A stretch of DNA of 64,000 bases from DASQUK01 sp046726215 (GTDB lineage Bacteria; Actinomycetota; Acidimicrobiia; Acidimicrobiales; VFJN01): positions 1 to 64,000 of the forward strand of contig JBKPAA010000031.1 of NCBI GenBank assembly GCA_046726215.1. Direction: 5' to 3'. The notes under the pieces are model-generated. The model worked only from the letters and a program-made list of their open reading frames with translations. It did no database searches and had not been told where the DNA came from. Position numbers and translations under genes: made by a program. This document shows positions 1 to 11,428 of this stretch, one piece after another. Position 1 is the stretch's first letter. Each line of letters starts with the position of its first letter.

Positions 1-137
1 GGACCTCACCTACAGGCACAAGCCCTACCAGGGTCGCCGGCTCACACCCTCACACACCGCCTGTTCGGTTCGGCCATTCCCCGGGCCCACAACGACCCTA
101 CGACGACCGGCCGGTACGCGCCTTGTTCAACAGCGTC
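1..137. other. non-coding left edge, nothing recognised
   Basis: I see no convincing gene here. Short open frames run through on the plus strand but none has a start, a recognisable motif or a plausible length, and the window edge truncates any upstream gene. This stretch could hold the tail of a gene that begins outside the window. Confidence 0.3.
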
Positions 138-460
138 CTAGGGCCGGCCCGGACTAGCAGCGAGGCGGTTGGCGCCGCAGCCAGCCCGGCGCCGCAGCCA
201 GCGCGGAGCCCCGGCTGCGCCGGGGCGATCGCAGGTGGTGCATTCTGGGCGGGCCAGGCCAGCCCGATGTTTTCTCGAACGGTTCCGGCGCCGAAATCTC
301 GCGGGGACCGCAAAAGATCATCGCAGGACCTGGCCGGCTAGGGCCGGCCCCGACTCGCAGCAAGGCGGCTGCGCGCCGCTGCGCGCCACAGCCAGCGCGG
401 AGCCCCGGCTACGCCGGGGCGATCGCAGGTGGTGCATTCTGGGCGGCCAGGCGAGCCCGA
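138..460 (+). repeat. two-copy direct repeat with GC hairpins
   Basis: Two diverged copies of a unit of about 125 bases lie at about 138-267 and 338-460. Shared blocks are the opening gggccggccc...gactcgcag-type segment (138-169 and 338-368) and the segment at 195-267 and 389-460, which differs by a few substitutions and one missing g. Each copy contains a near-perfect hairpin of the form gccccggc-tgc-gccggggc (about 208-226 and 402-420). No protein is supported in any frame. It looks like a tandemly duplicated intergenic or mobile-element-derived repeat. Confidence 0.6.
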
Positions 461-488
461 CGGGCGGCGCCTGACCGCCCAGAATGTA
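433..488. terminator. long stem-loop, terminator-like
   Basis: An extended hairpin: cattctgggcgg (435-446) pairs with ccgcccagaatg (475-486), and inside it caggcg (448-453) pairs with cgcctg (468-473) and gcccg (455-459) with cgggc (461-465). It lies just beyond the stop of the leftward gene ending at 496, so it could terminate that transcript. Its left arm belongs to the repeat unit at 389-460, so it may equally be the terminal palindrome of the repeat. Confidence 0.5.
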
Positions 489-495
489 TGTTCTG

Positions 496-882
496 TTAAG
501 TAAGCCCCCCGGTCTCCGCGAACGGCCTCTGCTCCACCACGGGCCGGGCGGCGGCCAGGAGCCACCCGACGGCGTCCCTGTAGTCCTCCGGGGTCGGGTC
601 GTCGGCGAGGTCACGATCGACGTCCTCGATCGCGGCCTCGAGCACGTAGAGCCGGTCGTACAGGTCGTCGAGCTCGCGCCGGGCCACGATCAGCTCGTGC
701 TCGCTGAGCCCGACCTCGGCCGCCCGCCGCCGGGCCTGGTAGTCGAGTTGGCGACAGCTCGGCTTGCAGAACTCGCGCGGGCGGCCCGGTCCGGCCCGCG
801 GCGGCAGGATCCGGCCGCACCAGCGGCACCTGCTCCCCTGGCCTGATTCCGTGAATTCACGCAATTGCCGGCCCACGGCCAT
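496..882 (-). CDS. conserved Cys-containing hypothetical protein (128 aa)
   Basis: The product is 128 residues from an ATG at 882. An in-frame extension to 966 exists, but the ATG gives the compact start MAVGRQL. The N-terminal part carries a CRWCG...FCKPSCRQLDY cysteine cluster (about residues 18-44) that could bind zinc. The rest is predicted helical and acidic/basic (SEHELIVARRELDDLYDRLY), coiled-coil-like. The cysteine cluster resembles a small zinc-binding or DNA-associated module, but I cannot assign a function. It is divergent from the ABC operon at 1029 and ends against a long hairpin. Confidence 0.7.
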   Translation of the reverse strand: MAVGRQLREFTESGQGSRCRWCGRILPPRAGPGRPREFCKPSCRQLDYQARRRAAEVGLSEHELIVARRELDDLYDRLYVLEAAIEDVDRDLADDPTPEDYRDAVGWLLAAARPVVEQRPFAETGGLT

Positions 883-939
883 TGTCCCGATGGTCGCAGG
901 CCCGGCGCTGCGGCTCGCGGATGGTCCTGGGACCCGCCC

Positions 940-957
940 CGAGGTGATGGGTTCCAC
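940..957 (+). repeat. solo copy of the GAGGTnATGGGTTCC repeat
   Basis: The sequence cgaggtgatgggttccac matches the core of the four-arm repeat cluster at 33349-33448 (cgaggtcatgggttccg and variants). Here it stands alone in the 146-base gap between two divergent genes. It may be an operator-like motif or a remnant of that repeat family. Confidence 0.35.
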
Positions 958-1028
958 AGCGGGCACCCCCGGGCCACCACCCCCGGGCGACCGCCGCGGG
1001 ACGGCGAGGGACGGCCCGGTAGCCGGCT

Positions 1029-2009
1029 ATGCCAGACTCGGCGCCGATGGAGCCGACCGTGCCCCCGGCGCCGGCGCCGCCGAGCGCACCGGTATTGCGT
1101 GCCGCCGGGCTCACCATGACCTACCCGGGTGGGACCCCGGCGCTGGCGGGTTTCACGGTCGACGTGCCGCCGGGATCGGTGGGGCTCGTGGGGGCCAACG
1201 GCGCGGGCAAGACCACACTGTTCCGCCTCATGCTCGGGTTGATGCAGCCGACCGCCGGGGCGCTCGAGGTCACCGGGCGGCCGGTGGCGTCGGATCCTGT
1301 GGGCATCCGCGCCCGCCTCGGCTACATGCCCGAGCACGATTGCCTCCCGCTCGACCAGACGGCCGCCGACATCGTGGCGACGTTCGGGGAGCTGGCCGGC
1401 CTGCCGGCACGCGCGGCCCGGCAGCGGGCGTCCGACATGCTCGACCTGGTCGGGCTCGACGAGGCGCGCTTCCGGCCGGTCGGCGGGTTCTCCACCGGCA
1501 TGCGGCAACGCACCAAGCTGGCGCAGGCGCTCGTCGCCGATCCTCAGCTGGTGCTGCTCGACGAGCCGACGGCCGGCCTCGACCCGCTGGGCCGCGAGGA
1601 CATGCTCGAGCTGGTGGGGCGGCTGGCCGGGTTCGGCATCTCCGCCATCCTGGCCACCCACCTGCTCGACGACGTGCAGCGCGTCTGCGAGCACGTCGTG
1701 ATGATCGACCACGGCCGGCTGGTGCTGGCGGGCCCGATCGACCAGCTCATGCAGACCACGGGCGTGATGCAGGTCGAGGTCGGCGGACGGCCCGCGAGCG
1801 GCCAGGCGCTGGCCGAGGCGCTGGCGGCGCAGCGCATCGGCGCCGACCTGGTCGACGAGCACACCGTCGAGGTCGACACGAGCCAGCACGGGGATGCGGC
1901 GTTCGACGCCGTCCGCGACCTGACGGCGGACCTGGGGCTGCGGCTGTACTCGCTGTCGACCCGCCACCGCTCACTCGACGACGTCTTCATGCGCGAGGCC
2001 CTCAAGTGA
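1029..2009 (+). CDS. ABC transporter ATP-binding protein (326 aa)
   Basis: The product is a cytoplasmic ATPase subunit that would power an ABC-2 type exporter. Visible motifs are Walker A GANGAGKTT (about residue 55), the signature STGMRQR, Walker B LVLLDEPTAGLD and the switch histidine in ATHLLDDV. A C-terminal extension of about 100 residues (from about 225) is of the kind seen in drug and lipid exporters. It is the first gene of a four-gene operon; its stop overlaps the GTG of the permease by four bases, so the two are probably translated together. The start ATG at 1029 has a weak ribosome site; a second ATG lies 15 bases downstream. The substrate is unknown. Confidence 0.9.
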   Translation: MPDSAPMEPTVPPAPAPPSAPVLRAAGLTMTYPGGTPALAGFTVDVPPGSVGLVGANGAGKTTLFRLMLGLMQPTAGALEVTGRPVASDPVGIRARLGYMPEHDCLPLDQTAADIVATFGELAGLPARAARQRASDMLDLVGLDEARFRPVGGFSTGMRQRTKLAQALVADPQLVLLDEPTAGLDPLGREDMLELVGRLAGFGISAILATHLLDDVQRVCEHVVMIDHGRLVLAGPIDQLMQTTGVMQVEVGGRPASGQALAEALAAQRIGADLVDEHTVEVDTSQHGDAAFDAVRDLTADLGLRLYSLSTRHRSLDDVFMREALK

Positions 2010-2911
2010 CCGTGCTGCCCCCGGCGCTGTCGGGCGCCGTCTACGACCGCGGCTACCGGCCCTACGACGGTGTGCGTGGCGGACGCCGGGCGGCCGCCTT
2101 GGCCCTGTGGCGGCTGTCGGTCCGCCGGGCGCTGGGTCTGCGCCGCTCGTGGCGGCAGAAGGTGTTCCCCTGGAGCCTGCTGGCCATCGCCACCGTTCCC
2201 GCGATCGTCAACGTAGGGGTCGGCTACGCCGCCAAGCAGAGCCCGGCCGACTTCCGGGACTTCTCGTTCATCACGTACCGGCAGTACGTGGGCGTTTCCA
2301 CGGCCCTGCTGCTGTTCGTGGCGCTGACGGCGCCTGACGTCGTCTGTCCCGATCGCAGCCAGCACGTGCTCCCGTTGCTGTTCTCGCGGCCGCTGACCGG
2401 TGTCGACTACGTGGTGGCCAAGGTGGGGGCCATCGCCGCCATCGTGTTCGGCTTCGGGTTCCTGCCCCAGGTCGTGTTGTTCGTGGGCCAGATGTTCGTG
2501 TCCAGGGACGGGGCGCTCGAATATTTCACCGACCATGCCCAGGTGCTGTGGCAGGTGCCGGCGGCGCTCGTCGTGCTCTCCGTCTACTACGCCGCGATCG
2601 GTGTGGCGCTGGCGTCGCTCACCGACCGCCGGATCGTCGGCGGTGTGGCCATCCTGGGGCTGGCGCTGGTCACGTCGGCGATCGCGTCGATCTTCGTCGC
2701 CTCTGCCGAGGACGGGTCCGCGCTGGCCGTGGTCAACGTATTGGCCCTCCCGCTTGCGCTGCGGGACCTGATCTTTCTGGGCCACATGGGCGCCGATTCC
2801 GACTTCTCGGGCGTGTCGGGCGGCGGCGTCCTGGCGGTGACCGGCTACCTGGTGGTGCTGCTCAGCGCAGTCGCACTCCTGCTCTACCGCTATCGCGAGG
2901 TCGACCTTTGA
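2006..2911 (+). CDS. ABC transporter permease (301 aa)
   Basis: This is an integral membrane subunit of the ABC-2 family. The GTG start at 2006 overlaps the preceding ATPase stop (GTGA), which fixes the start. The N-terminus holds a cytoplasmic YDRGYRPYDG motif common in actinobacterial ABC permeases, followed by about six hydrophobic segments (roughly residues 57-75, 97-112, 138-165, 185-203, 215-235 and 280-295). The next gene, a second ATPase, begins at the TTG overlapping this stop. It probably pairs with one of the two ATPases; the transported substrate cannot be read from the sequence. Confidence 0.85.
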   Translation: MTVLPPALSGAVYDRGYRPYDGVRGGRRAAALALWRLSVRRALGLRRSWRQKVFPWSLLAIATVPAIVNVGVGYAAKQSPADFRDFSFITYRQYVGVSTALLLFVALTAPDVVCPDRSQHVLPLLFSRPLTGVDYVVAKVGAIAAIVFGFGFLPQVVLFVGQMFVSRDGALEYFTDHAQVLWQVPAALVVLSVYYAAIGVALASLTDRRIVGGVAILGLALVTSAIASIFVASAEDGSALAVVNVLALPLALRDLIFLGHMGADSDFSGVSGGGVLAVTGYLVVLLSAVALLLYRYREVDL

Positions 2912-3942
2912 CGGCCGCAGTGCCCGAGCCCCCGCCGCCGGCGGCACCGGGCCCGGCCTCCGGTCGAGCGGGCGCCATCCCGCCGCCCCCTCCCCCGCCG
3001 CCCGAGGCCGTCCCCCTCGATCCGGCCTTCGTCACCGACGCCACGGTGGCGGTGCGTGGCGCCAGCGTGTGGTTCGGCCAGAAGGTGGCGCTCACCGAGC
3101 TGTCGTGCTCGTTCGGCCCGGGCGTGACCGGGCTCCTGGGCCCCAACGGGGCCGGCAAGACCACGCTGATGCGGGCCATCGTCGGCCTGCTCCGGCCCAA
3201 CGAGGGCGCCGTCGCGGTGCTCGAGCGCGATCCCCACACCGACCGTGACGTCCAACGCTCCATCGCCATGGTTCCGGAGGACGAGGCCGTGCCGGCCGCG
3301 CTCAGCGCCCGCCAGCTCGTCCGCTACACGGCGGCCCTGCACCGCGTCGGCGATCGCGGCCTGCCCGACCGGTGCCTGGACACCGTCGGGCTGCTGGACG
3401 TGGCGGACCGCAAGGTGCGCGGCTTCAGCAAGGGGATGCGCCAGCGCGCCAAGATCGCGGCCGCCCTGGTCACCGAACCCCGGATACTGGTGCTCGACGA
3501 GCCCCTCAACGGCGCCGACCCGATCCAGCGGGTGGCGCTGATCGATCTCTTCCAGACCCTCGGCGGGCAGGGCCGCACGGTGATCGTCAGCTCGCACGTG
3601 CTGCACGAGGTCGAGCGGCTGGCGGGGCGGCAGATCGTGATCATCCGGGGCCGCCTGGCGGCCGCCGGTGACCACCGGGCGATCCGCGACGCTCTGGCCG
3701 ACCGGCCCCGCTCGGTGCTCGTGCGCACCCCCGAGGCGCGGCGGCTGGCCCGCCACCTCGTGGCACTGGAGGCCGTGCGGGGCGTGACCGTCGACGGCAA
3801 CACGGTCGTGGTGTCGTCGCCCCGCGCCGGGGAGCTGGCCGAGCTGTTGCCGGCGGCGGCTCGGGAGGCGGACGCCCGCCTCCACGAGGTGCGTCCCCTC
3901 GACGACTCGCTGGAGAGCGTCTTCCGGGAGCTGCTGCGATGA
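2908..3942 (+). CDS. second ABC transporter ATP-binding protein (344 aa)
   Basis: This is the ATPase subunit of an ABC exporter, with Walker A GPNGAGKTT, signature FSKGMRQR and Walker B ILVLDEPLNGADP. The TTG at 2908 overlaps the upstream stop in a four-base TTGA arrangement; a GTG twelve bases later (2920) is an alternative. The first 40 residues are a proline- and alanine-rich, probably disordered leader (runs of six prolines), unusual for an ABC ATPase. Walker B has NGADP in place of the commoner TAGLDP, a variation seen in some ABC-2 ATPases. It shares the operon with the 1029 ATPase, suggesting two heteromeric exporters or one four-subunit system. Confidence 0.88.
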   Translation: MTAAVPEPPPPAAPGPASGRAGAIPPPPPPPPEAVPLDPAFVTDATVAVRGASVWFGQKVALTELSCSFGPGVTGLLGPNGAGKTTLMRAIVGLLRPNEGAVAVLERDPHTDRDVQRSIAMVPEDEAVPAALSARQLVRYTAALHRVGDRGLPDRCLDTVGLLDVADRKVRGFSKGMRQRAKIAAALVTEPRILVLDEPLNGADPIQRVALIDLFQTLGGQGRTVIVSSHVLHEVERLAGRQIVIIRGRLAAAGDHRAIRDALADRPRSVLVRTPEARRLARHLVALEAVRGVTVDGNTVVVSSPRAGELAELLPAAAREADARLHEVRPLDDSLESVFRELLR

Positions 3943-3952
3943 GGGGCCACGC

Positions 3953-4744
3953 GTGAGCGATTCGGCGGCCACGGGCGTCATCGTCGCGGGGCCGGAGGGG
4001 CGGCGGCTGCCGAGCCCGTTCACGGCGCTCGTCGGCTACACGCTGGGGGCCTGCCTGCCGATCCGGCGCTGGTTCGGCGTACTGCTGCCCTGCGGCGGTG
4101 CAGTGCTGTTCGGCTGGCTCTCGGCCAGTGATTCGCGCACTGCGGAAGCGGCGTTCGGCGACGTCGCCGAGATCGGCCTGTTCGGACTGGTGCTGCCCCT
4201 GACGTGCCTGGTCATCGGCGACGCCGTGCTCGGGGCCGACATCCGGGCGGGGACGTTCCCGCTCACGTGGCTGTCGCCGGTGCGGTTCGGCACCATCGTG
4301 GCCGCCCGGTGGCTGGGGGGCTGGATCGTGGCGCTCGTCAGCCTGGTGCCCGCCCTGGTCCTGGCGACGTTCGTGGCCGGGGTACCGGGGGGTGCGCCGT
4401 CCATGGCGGTCGCGGGCACCGCCGGTTCGGCCGCCTACATCGGCCTGTTCGTGATGATCGGCGCCTCCGTCCGCCGGGCGGCGGTGTGGGCGTTGGCGGT
4501 GGTGTTCCTGGGCGAGCGCCTGCTGGGCGGCGTGCTGTCCGGCATCGCCCAGATCTCACCGATGTGGGAGGCGCAGCAGGTCTACGCGGGCCTTGCCGAC
4601 GACCACGGGGGGTGGCGGCTGCTGCGCGACGGCACGCCCAACGGCTGGAGCGCGGTCGTGCGGCTGGCGATCATCGCCCTCGTGACGCTGGCGGTGGCAT
4701 CGTGGCGGATCCGCCACCTGAAGCCGACCGGCGGCGACGAATGA
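3953..4744 (+). CDS. ABC transporter permease (263 aa)
   Basis: This is a membrane subunit with about six hydrophobic segments and short cytoplasmic loops, of the type that partners ABC-2 ATPases. The GTG start at 3953 lies ten bases after the ATPase stop. It closes the four-gene operon. The protein is less similar to the first permease than two paralogues in a homodimer would be, so the two permeases may form a heterodimer. It is followed by the riboswitch in front of gcvP, so transcription of the two units is probably separate. Confidence 0.8.
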   Translation: MSDSAATGVIVAGPEGRRLPSPFTALVGYTLGACLPIRRWFGVLLPCGGAVLFGWLSASDSRTAEAAFGDVAEIGLFGLVLPLTCLVIGDAVLGADIRAGTFPLTWLSPVRFGTIVAARWLGGWIVALVSLVPALVLATFVAGVPGGAPSMAVAGTAGSAAYIGLFVMIGASVRRAAVWALAVVFLGERLLGGVLSGIAQISPMWEAQQVYAGLADDHGGWRLLRDGTPNGWSAVVRLAIIALVTLAVASWRIRHLKPTGGDE

Positions 4745-4810
4745 CCGGACCCGCCGGGTCGATGTACCGGTGGGCGCCGGCGGTCCAGTAGCCTGAACGG
4801 CGCTGACGAC

Positions 4811-4998
4811 CCCCCGTGGGAGAGTCCCGGCCGGCCGGAAGGTCTTCGGCCGTCGGGCGCCGAAGGGGCAACCACCCCGGAACCTCTCAGGCACCAGGGA
4901 CCACGGGGATCAGGCAGCTCTGGAGCTGCGTTGCGCGGCGACAGAGGGGGTGCATCGTCGCTGGGACCCCTCAGGGCAACCGTGACCGAGAAGCGCCA
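4811..4998 (+). promoter_or_regulatory. tandem glycine riboswitch
   Basis: The leader carries the glycine aptamer signature: P1 strands ccccgtgg (4812-4819) and ccacgggg (4901-4908), the gggagag opening, gcgccgaagggg at about 4857-4867 and cctctcaggca at about 4883-4893. A second, more diverged aptamer follows at about 4915-4995 with ctctggag, ggcgacagaggggg and cccctcagggcaa. Glycine riboswitches typically activate glycine cleavage genes when glycine binds, and the next gene is gcvP. The first aptamer is textbook; the assignment of the second is by family pattern and its pairing was not folded. Confidence 0.9.
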
Positions 4999-5028
4999 AA
5001 CGACCATCGACCCTCTCTGGAGCATGCC

Positions 5029-7875
<2,847 letters not shown>

Positions 7876-7918
7876 GCCTCAGGGATCGCCCATTGCCCGT
7901 GGTCGCGCCAGCGTACGG

Positions 7919-8953
7919 CTAACCGGCCATCACCAGTTCGGCGAGCTGGCGCAGCAGCGGACCCGGCCCGGCGACCAGCAGCGTGGTCACGCAGGTGGCG
8001 CGCCAGCGCTCGAGGTCTTCCCGGATCTTGGCGGGCGGGCCCACCAGGTAGACGTCCTCGACCATGGGCGTGGTCACGGCGGCGGCGGCGTCGGACTTGC
8101 GCCCGTCGAGATACGCCTCCTGGATCTGGTCGCACTCGGCCTCGTAGCCCAGCCGCACGAACACGTCCTTGTGGAAGTTGCGGTCCCGGGCGCCCATGCC
8201 GCCGATGTAGAGCGCCAGGTTGGGTCGCAAGAGATCGGCACAGGCCTCGACGTCGTCGCCCGGCACCACCGGGACCGCGCAGGCCACCTCGAAGTCGTCG
8301 GCGGAGCGCCGGGCTTCCGGGCGGGCGAACCCTTCGGCCAGCGCCCGGCGATAGAAGTCGTCGGCCCGGGGTGAGAAGAACATCGGCAGCCAGCCGTCGC
8401 CGATCTCCGCCGCCAGGGCCACGTTCCTGGGCCCCTCGGCGCCGAGGTAGATGGGGATGTCGGTCCGGAGGGGTCGCACGATCGACTTCAGCGGCTTACC
8501 CAGCCCGGTTCCGCCGGGGAACGGCATCGAGTAGTGCTCACCGTGGTACTCCACCGGCTCGTCGCGGGCGACGATGCGACGCACGATGTCGATGTACTCG
8601 CGGGTGCGGGCCAGGGGCTTGGCGTACTCCTGCCCGTACCAGCCCTCGACCACCTGTGGTCCCGAGACCCCGAGCCCGAGGATGACCCGGCCGCCGGAGA
8701 GGTGGTCGAGCGTGATGGCGGTCATCGCCGTCGACGCCGGCGTGCGGGCCGAGATCTGAGTGATGCCCGTGCCCAGCCTGATCCGTTCCGTCGCCGCGCC
8801 CCACCAGGCGAGCGGCGTGAAACAGTCGGACCCGTAGGCCTCGGCGGTCCAGACGGAATCGAAGCCGAGCGCCTCGGCCGTGGCGATCTGATCGATCGCG
8901 TCGGGTGGGGGCCCGCTCGGCGGCCAGTAGCCGACGACCAGGCCCAGCTTCAC
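7919..8953 (-). CDS. LLM-class F420-dependent oxidoreductase
   Basis: A luciferase-like TIM-barrel flavin/F420 enzyme of 344 residues. Typical family segments are the N-terminal KLGLVVGYWPP, the GFDSVWTAEAY strand, the LGTGITQIS motif and the HLSGGRVILGLGVSG loop. The family uses reduced F420 (or FMN) for hydride transfer; the substrate is unknown. The start is GTG at 8953 and overlaps the stop of the DivIVA-like gene by four bases, so it is probably translated with it. Similar enzymes occur in mycobacterial steroid gene clusters, and a steroid-like region lies downstream, but this gene has no KstR-type site. Confidence 0.88.
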   Translation of the reverse strand: MKLGLVVGYWPPSGPPPDAIDQIATAEALGFDSVWTAEAYGSDCFTPLAWWGAATERIRLGTGITQISARTPASTAMTAITLDHLSGGRVILGLGVSGPQVVEGWYGQEYAKPLARTREYIDIVRRIVARDEPVEYHGEHYSMPFPGGTGLGKPLKSIVRPLRTDIPIYLGAEGPRNVALAAEIGDGWLPMFFSPRADDFYRRALAEGFARPEARRSADDFEVACAVPVVPGDDVEACADLLRPNLALYIGGMGARDRNFHKDVFVRLGYEAECDQIQEAYLDGRKSDAAAAVTTPMVEDVYLVGPPAKIREDLERWRATCVTTLLVAGPGPLLRQLAELVMAG

Positions 8954-10242
8954 CCGGCGTTACCCACCTTGAGCTCGGTGGCGTCGCTGGTTGCCCCGTT
9001 GTCGCCCACCTCGGAGGTGGCCTCGTCGACCGCCTCCTGCACGTCCTCGACCTTCTCGGCGGCCTTCTCGACCGTCGCCTGCTGCGGGCTCGGCAGGGTG
9101 CCCAGCCCGGCCAGGCCGGACAGCATCTCGCGCAGCTGGGTCAGCTGGTTGGTCACGGCGTCGCGCTGGCGGGTGAGCTCGGCCACCTCGCGCTCCGCCG
9201 TCTGCTTGGTGACCTCGGCGTGGGTCTTGGCGTCGAACACGAGCTGGTCGGCCTCGGACTTGGCGTCGGCGACGGCGCGGTCGGCGAAGTTCTTGGCCTT
9301 GTCGATGATTTCGCTGGCCTCGGCTTCGCTGTCCCGCCGGCGCTGGCCGGCCGCCTGCTCGATGTCCTTGGCCCGGGCGTCGGCCACCCTGGCCCGCTGC
9401 TCGGCCTCGCCCACGAGCTTCTGGGTGGCGGCGACGGCGATGTCGTGGCGTTCGCTCTCCTCGCGCTCCGAGCGCTCGCGGCGCTCGGCCAGCTCGAGCT
9501 CGAGCGCCTGGAGCTCAGCCTCACGCTTCTCCTTGGCCTTGGTGAGCAGCTTCGAGGCCGCCGCCCGCTTCTCCTCGGCCTCGCGGGACGCCACGTTGCG
9601 CAGCTCGATGATCTCGCGCTCCGCCGTGGCTCGCAGCGTGGCGATCTCGCGCTCGGCGGTGGCCCGATGCTCGGCGACCTCGTGGTCGGTGACGGTGCGG
9701 AGCTGGCTGGTCTCCCGCTCGGCCTCGCCCCGCATGGAGTCGGCCTCGCGCTTGGCGGCCGCCCGGGCCTCGTTGGCCTCGCGATCGGCCGAGTCGCGGC
9801 TGGCCTTGGCCTCACGTTCGGCGGCCGTCTTCACGGCCGTGGCCACGGCCCGTGCCTTCTCGACCACCTCCTTGGACTCGAGGTGGGCGGCGGCGATCAG
9901 CTTTTCGGCCTCGCGCTTGGATTCGTCGCGGTGCTCGTTGGCCTGTTCCTCGGCCAGCCGGAGGAGCTGCTCGACCCGGGTTCCCAGCCCGGAAAGCGTG
10001 GGCTGGGCGGCCTCGTCGAGCTGCTTGGCCTGCTCTGCGACCTTGCGTTCGAGCTCGTTGATGCGATCGCGGGCGTCGGTGGTGCCCGTCTTGGCCTTGG
10101 TAGCGGTATTGGTCAGCTCTTCGATGCGGGCCTGCAGCCGCTCGATGAACATGTCGACCTGTGTGCGTTCGTAACCCCTGAGGACGATGGTGAAGTCAGG
10201 GGTGCCGGCGCTGTCGGTCGTCCGCGAAGTGGTGGTCCCCAT
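8950..10242 (-). CDS. DivIVA-like long coiled-coil protein (430 aa)
   Basis: The N-terminus (about residues 16-40) has the DivIVA-type membrane-targeting pattern FTIVLRGYERTQVDMFIERL. Residues from about 45 to 385 are an almost unbroken heptad coiled coil rich in Ala, Glu, Lys and Arg (REAEEKRAAA, ADAKSEADQL). DivIVA/Wag31 proteins organise polar growth and cell division in Actinobacteria by oligomerising at curved membranes. The length exceeds Wag31 and there is no catalytic motif. It overlaps the LLM oxidoreductase downstream and is divergent from the Rieske gene. The role in polarity is inference from the domain. Confidence 0.75.
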   Translation of the reverse strand: MGTTTSRTTDSAGTPDFTIVLRGYERTQVDMFIERLQARIEELTNTATKAKTGTTDARDRINELERKVAEQAKQLDEAAQPTLSGLGTRVEQLLRLAEEQANEHRDESKREAEKLIAAAHLESKEVVEKARAVATAVKTAAEREAKASRDSADREANEARAAAKREADSMRGEAERETSQLRTVTDHEVAEHRATAEREIATLRATAEREIIELRNVASREAEEKRAAASKLLTKAKEKREAELQALELELAERRERSEREESERHDIAVAATQKLVGEAEQRARVADARAKDIEQAAGQRRRDSEAEASEIIDKAKNFADRAVADAKSEADQLVFDAKTHAEVTKQTAEREVAELTRQRDAVTNQLTQLREMLSGLAGLGTLPSPQQATVEKAAEKVEDVQEAVDEATSEVGDNGATSDATELKVGNAG

Positions 10243-10310
10243 GAGGACTCATCATGACAGACCTGACAAGGGGTGGTGGCGTCCCGAGCGGTTGTTAGCG
10301 GCGCGCAGAC

Positions 10311-10325
10311 TGAAACCTGTTCTAC
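10311..10325 (+). promoter_or_regulatory. KstR-type operator, site A
   Basis: The sequence tgaaacctgttctac is a near-copy of the sites at 19479-19493 and 21552-21567, with half-sites GAAC/GTTC around a two-base centre. The known mycobacterial KstR motif has AAC-nn-GTT flanked by T and A. It lies 34 bases before the Rieske start and would repress that operon when the TetR regulator is bound. Confidence 0.7.
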
Positions 10326-10358
10326 TCTTGGGCGTCGGCGTTCCACCGAGGAGCAGCC

Positions 10359-11417
10359 ATGGCGAACCGCTATCCCTTCCCCATCCCCTTCGGCTGGTTC
10401 TGCGTCGGCTACCCGGAGGACCTTCCCGTCGGTGGGCCGAAGCCCCTCTACTACTTCGGCCGGCACCTGGTCGGCTGGCGCGACCATGACGGCGACGCCC
10501 ACGTCCACGACGCCTTCTGCGCGCATCTCGGCGCCCACCTCGGGCACGGCGGGAGCGTCGACGGATGCGAGCTCGTGTGCCCGTTCCACGGCTGGCGCTA
10601 CGACGCCGACGGCGCCAACACGGGCATCCCCTACAGCGAGCGGCTGAACCGCAAGGCCCGGTTGCGGACCTACCCCGTGGTCGAACGCAACGGCGTGGTG
10701 CTGGCGTGGTACCACCCCGACGAGGCCGCACCGCAGTGGGACATCCCCGAGGTCCCGGAGCTGGCCGGCCACCCCGACTGGTCGACGGTCATCCGCACCG
10801 AGTACGTGATCGATGCCGCCGCGCAGGAGATGGCCGAGAACGCCGTCGACGCCGCCCACTTCCGTTTCGTCCACAACACCGCCACCGTGCCGGAGATCGA
10901 GGAGTACACGACCGGCTTCCCCGAGGCGGTCATGCGCTCGTCGCAGAAGTTCCCCACGCCGCGGGGGGTGATGGAGGGCCGCATCGACACCCATGCGTGG
11001 GGCGTTTCGCTGGTCGGCTTCAGCGGCATCGTCGACACCCTGAACTACGCCTGCACGACGCCGATCGAGGCCGACCGCTGCGTGGTGCGGTTCAACTTCG
11101 TCGTCAAGACGATGGGCGACGAGGAGACCACGCGCAACGTGGGCCGGGCGTTCGTGGCCGAGGTCGACAAGCAGGTCCGGGAGGACCGGCCCATCTGGGA
11201 GCACAAGGCCCACCTGGTGCGGCCGGCGCTGGCCGACAACGACGGGCCGTTCATGAAGTTCCGCCGCTGGGCGGCCCAGTTCTATGCCGAGGGCATGGGC
11301 GACGAGCGCCTGGTGTACCCGCCACCGTTCTGGCCCGATCGGCTCGACGATGCGCCGGCCAAGGCCACGGCGTCGGCGCGCTACACGGGAGGGTCCGGAG
11401 ACAACGAGGCCCGGTAG
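10359..11417 (+). CDS. Rieske non-heme iron oxygenase, KshA-like (352 aa)
   Basis: A terminal oxygenase that would hydroxylate a ring or aliphatic substrate using electrons from a reductase not seen here. The Rieske [2Fe-2S] ligands are Cys54, His56, Cys74 and His77 (CAH...CPFH). The mononuclear iron site shows Asn161-Asp164-His167-His172. Overall organisation resembles 3-ketosteroid 9-alpha-hydroxylase (KshA). The ATG at 10359 has a purine-rich ribosome site upstream. A KstR-type operator precedes it, and a GAF kinase follows 11 bases after its stop. The substrate is likely a sterol or lipid ring by context, but that is inference. Confidence 0.88.
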   Translation: MANRYPFPIPFGWFCVGYPEDLPVGGPKPLYYFGRHLVGWRDHDGDAHVHDAFCAHLGAHLGHGGSVDGCELVCPFHGWRYDADGANTGIPYSERLNRKARLRTYPVVERNGVVLAWYHPDEAAPQWDIPEVPELAGHPDWSTVIRTEYVIDAAAQEMAENAVDAAHFRFVHNTATVPEIEEYTTGFPEAVMRSSQKFPTPRGVMEGRIDTHAWGVSLVGFSGIVDTLNYACTTPIEADRCVVRFNFVVKTMGDEETTRNVGRAFVAEVDKQVREDRPIWEHKAHLVRPALADNDGPFMKFRRWAAQFYAEGMGDERLVYPPPFWPDRLDDAPAKATASARYTGGSGDNEAR

Positions 11418-11428
11418 GTTGCCTGGCG

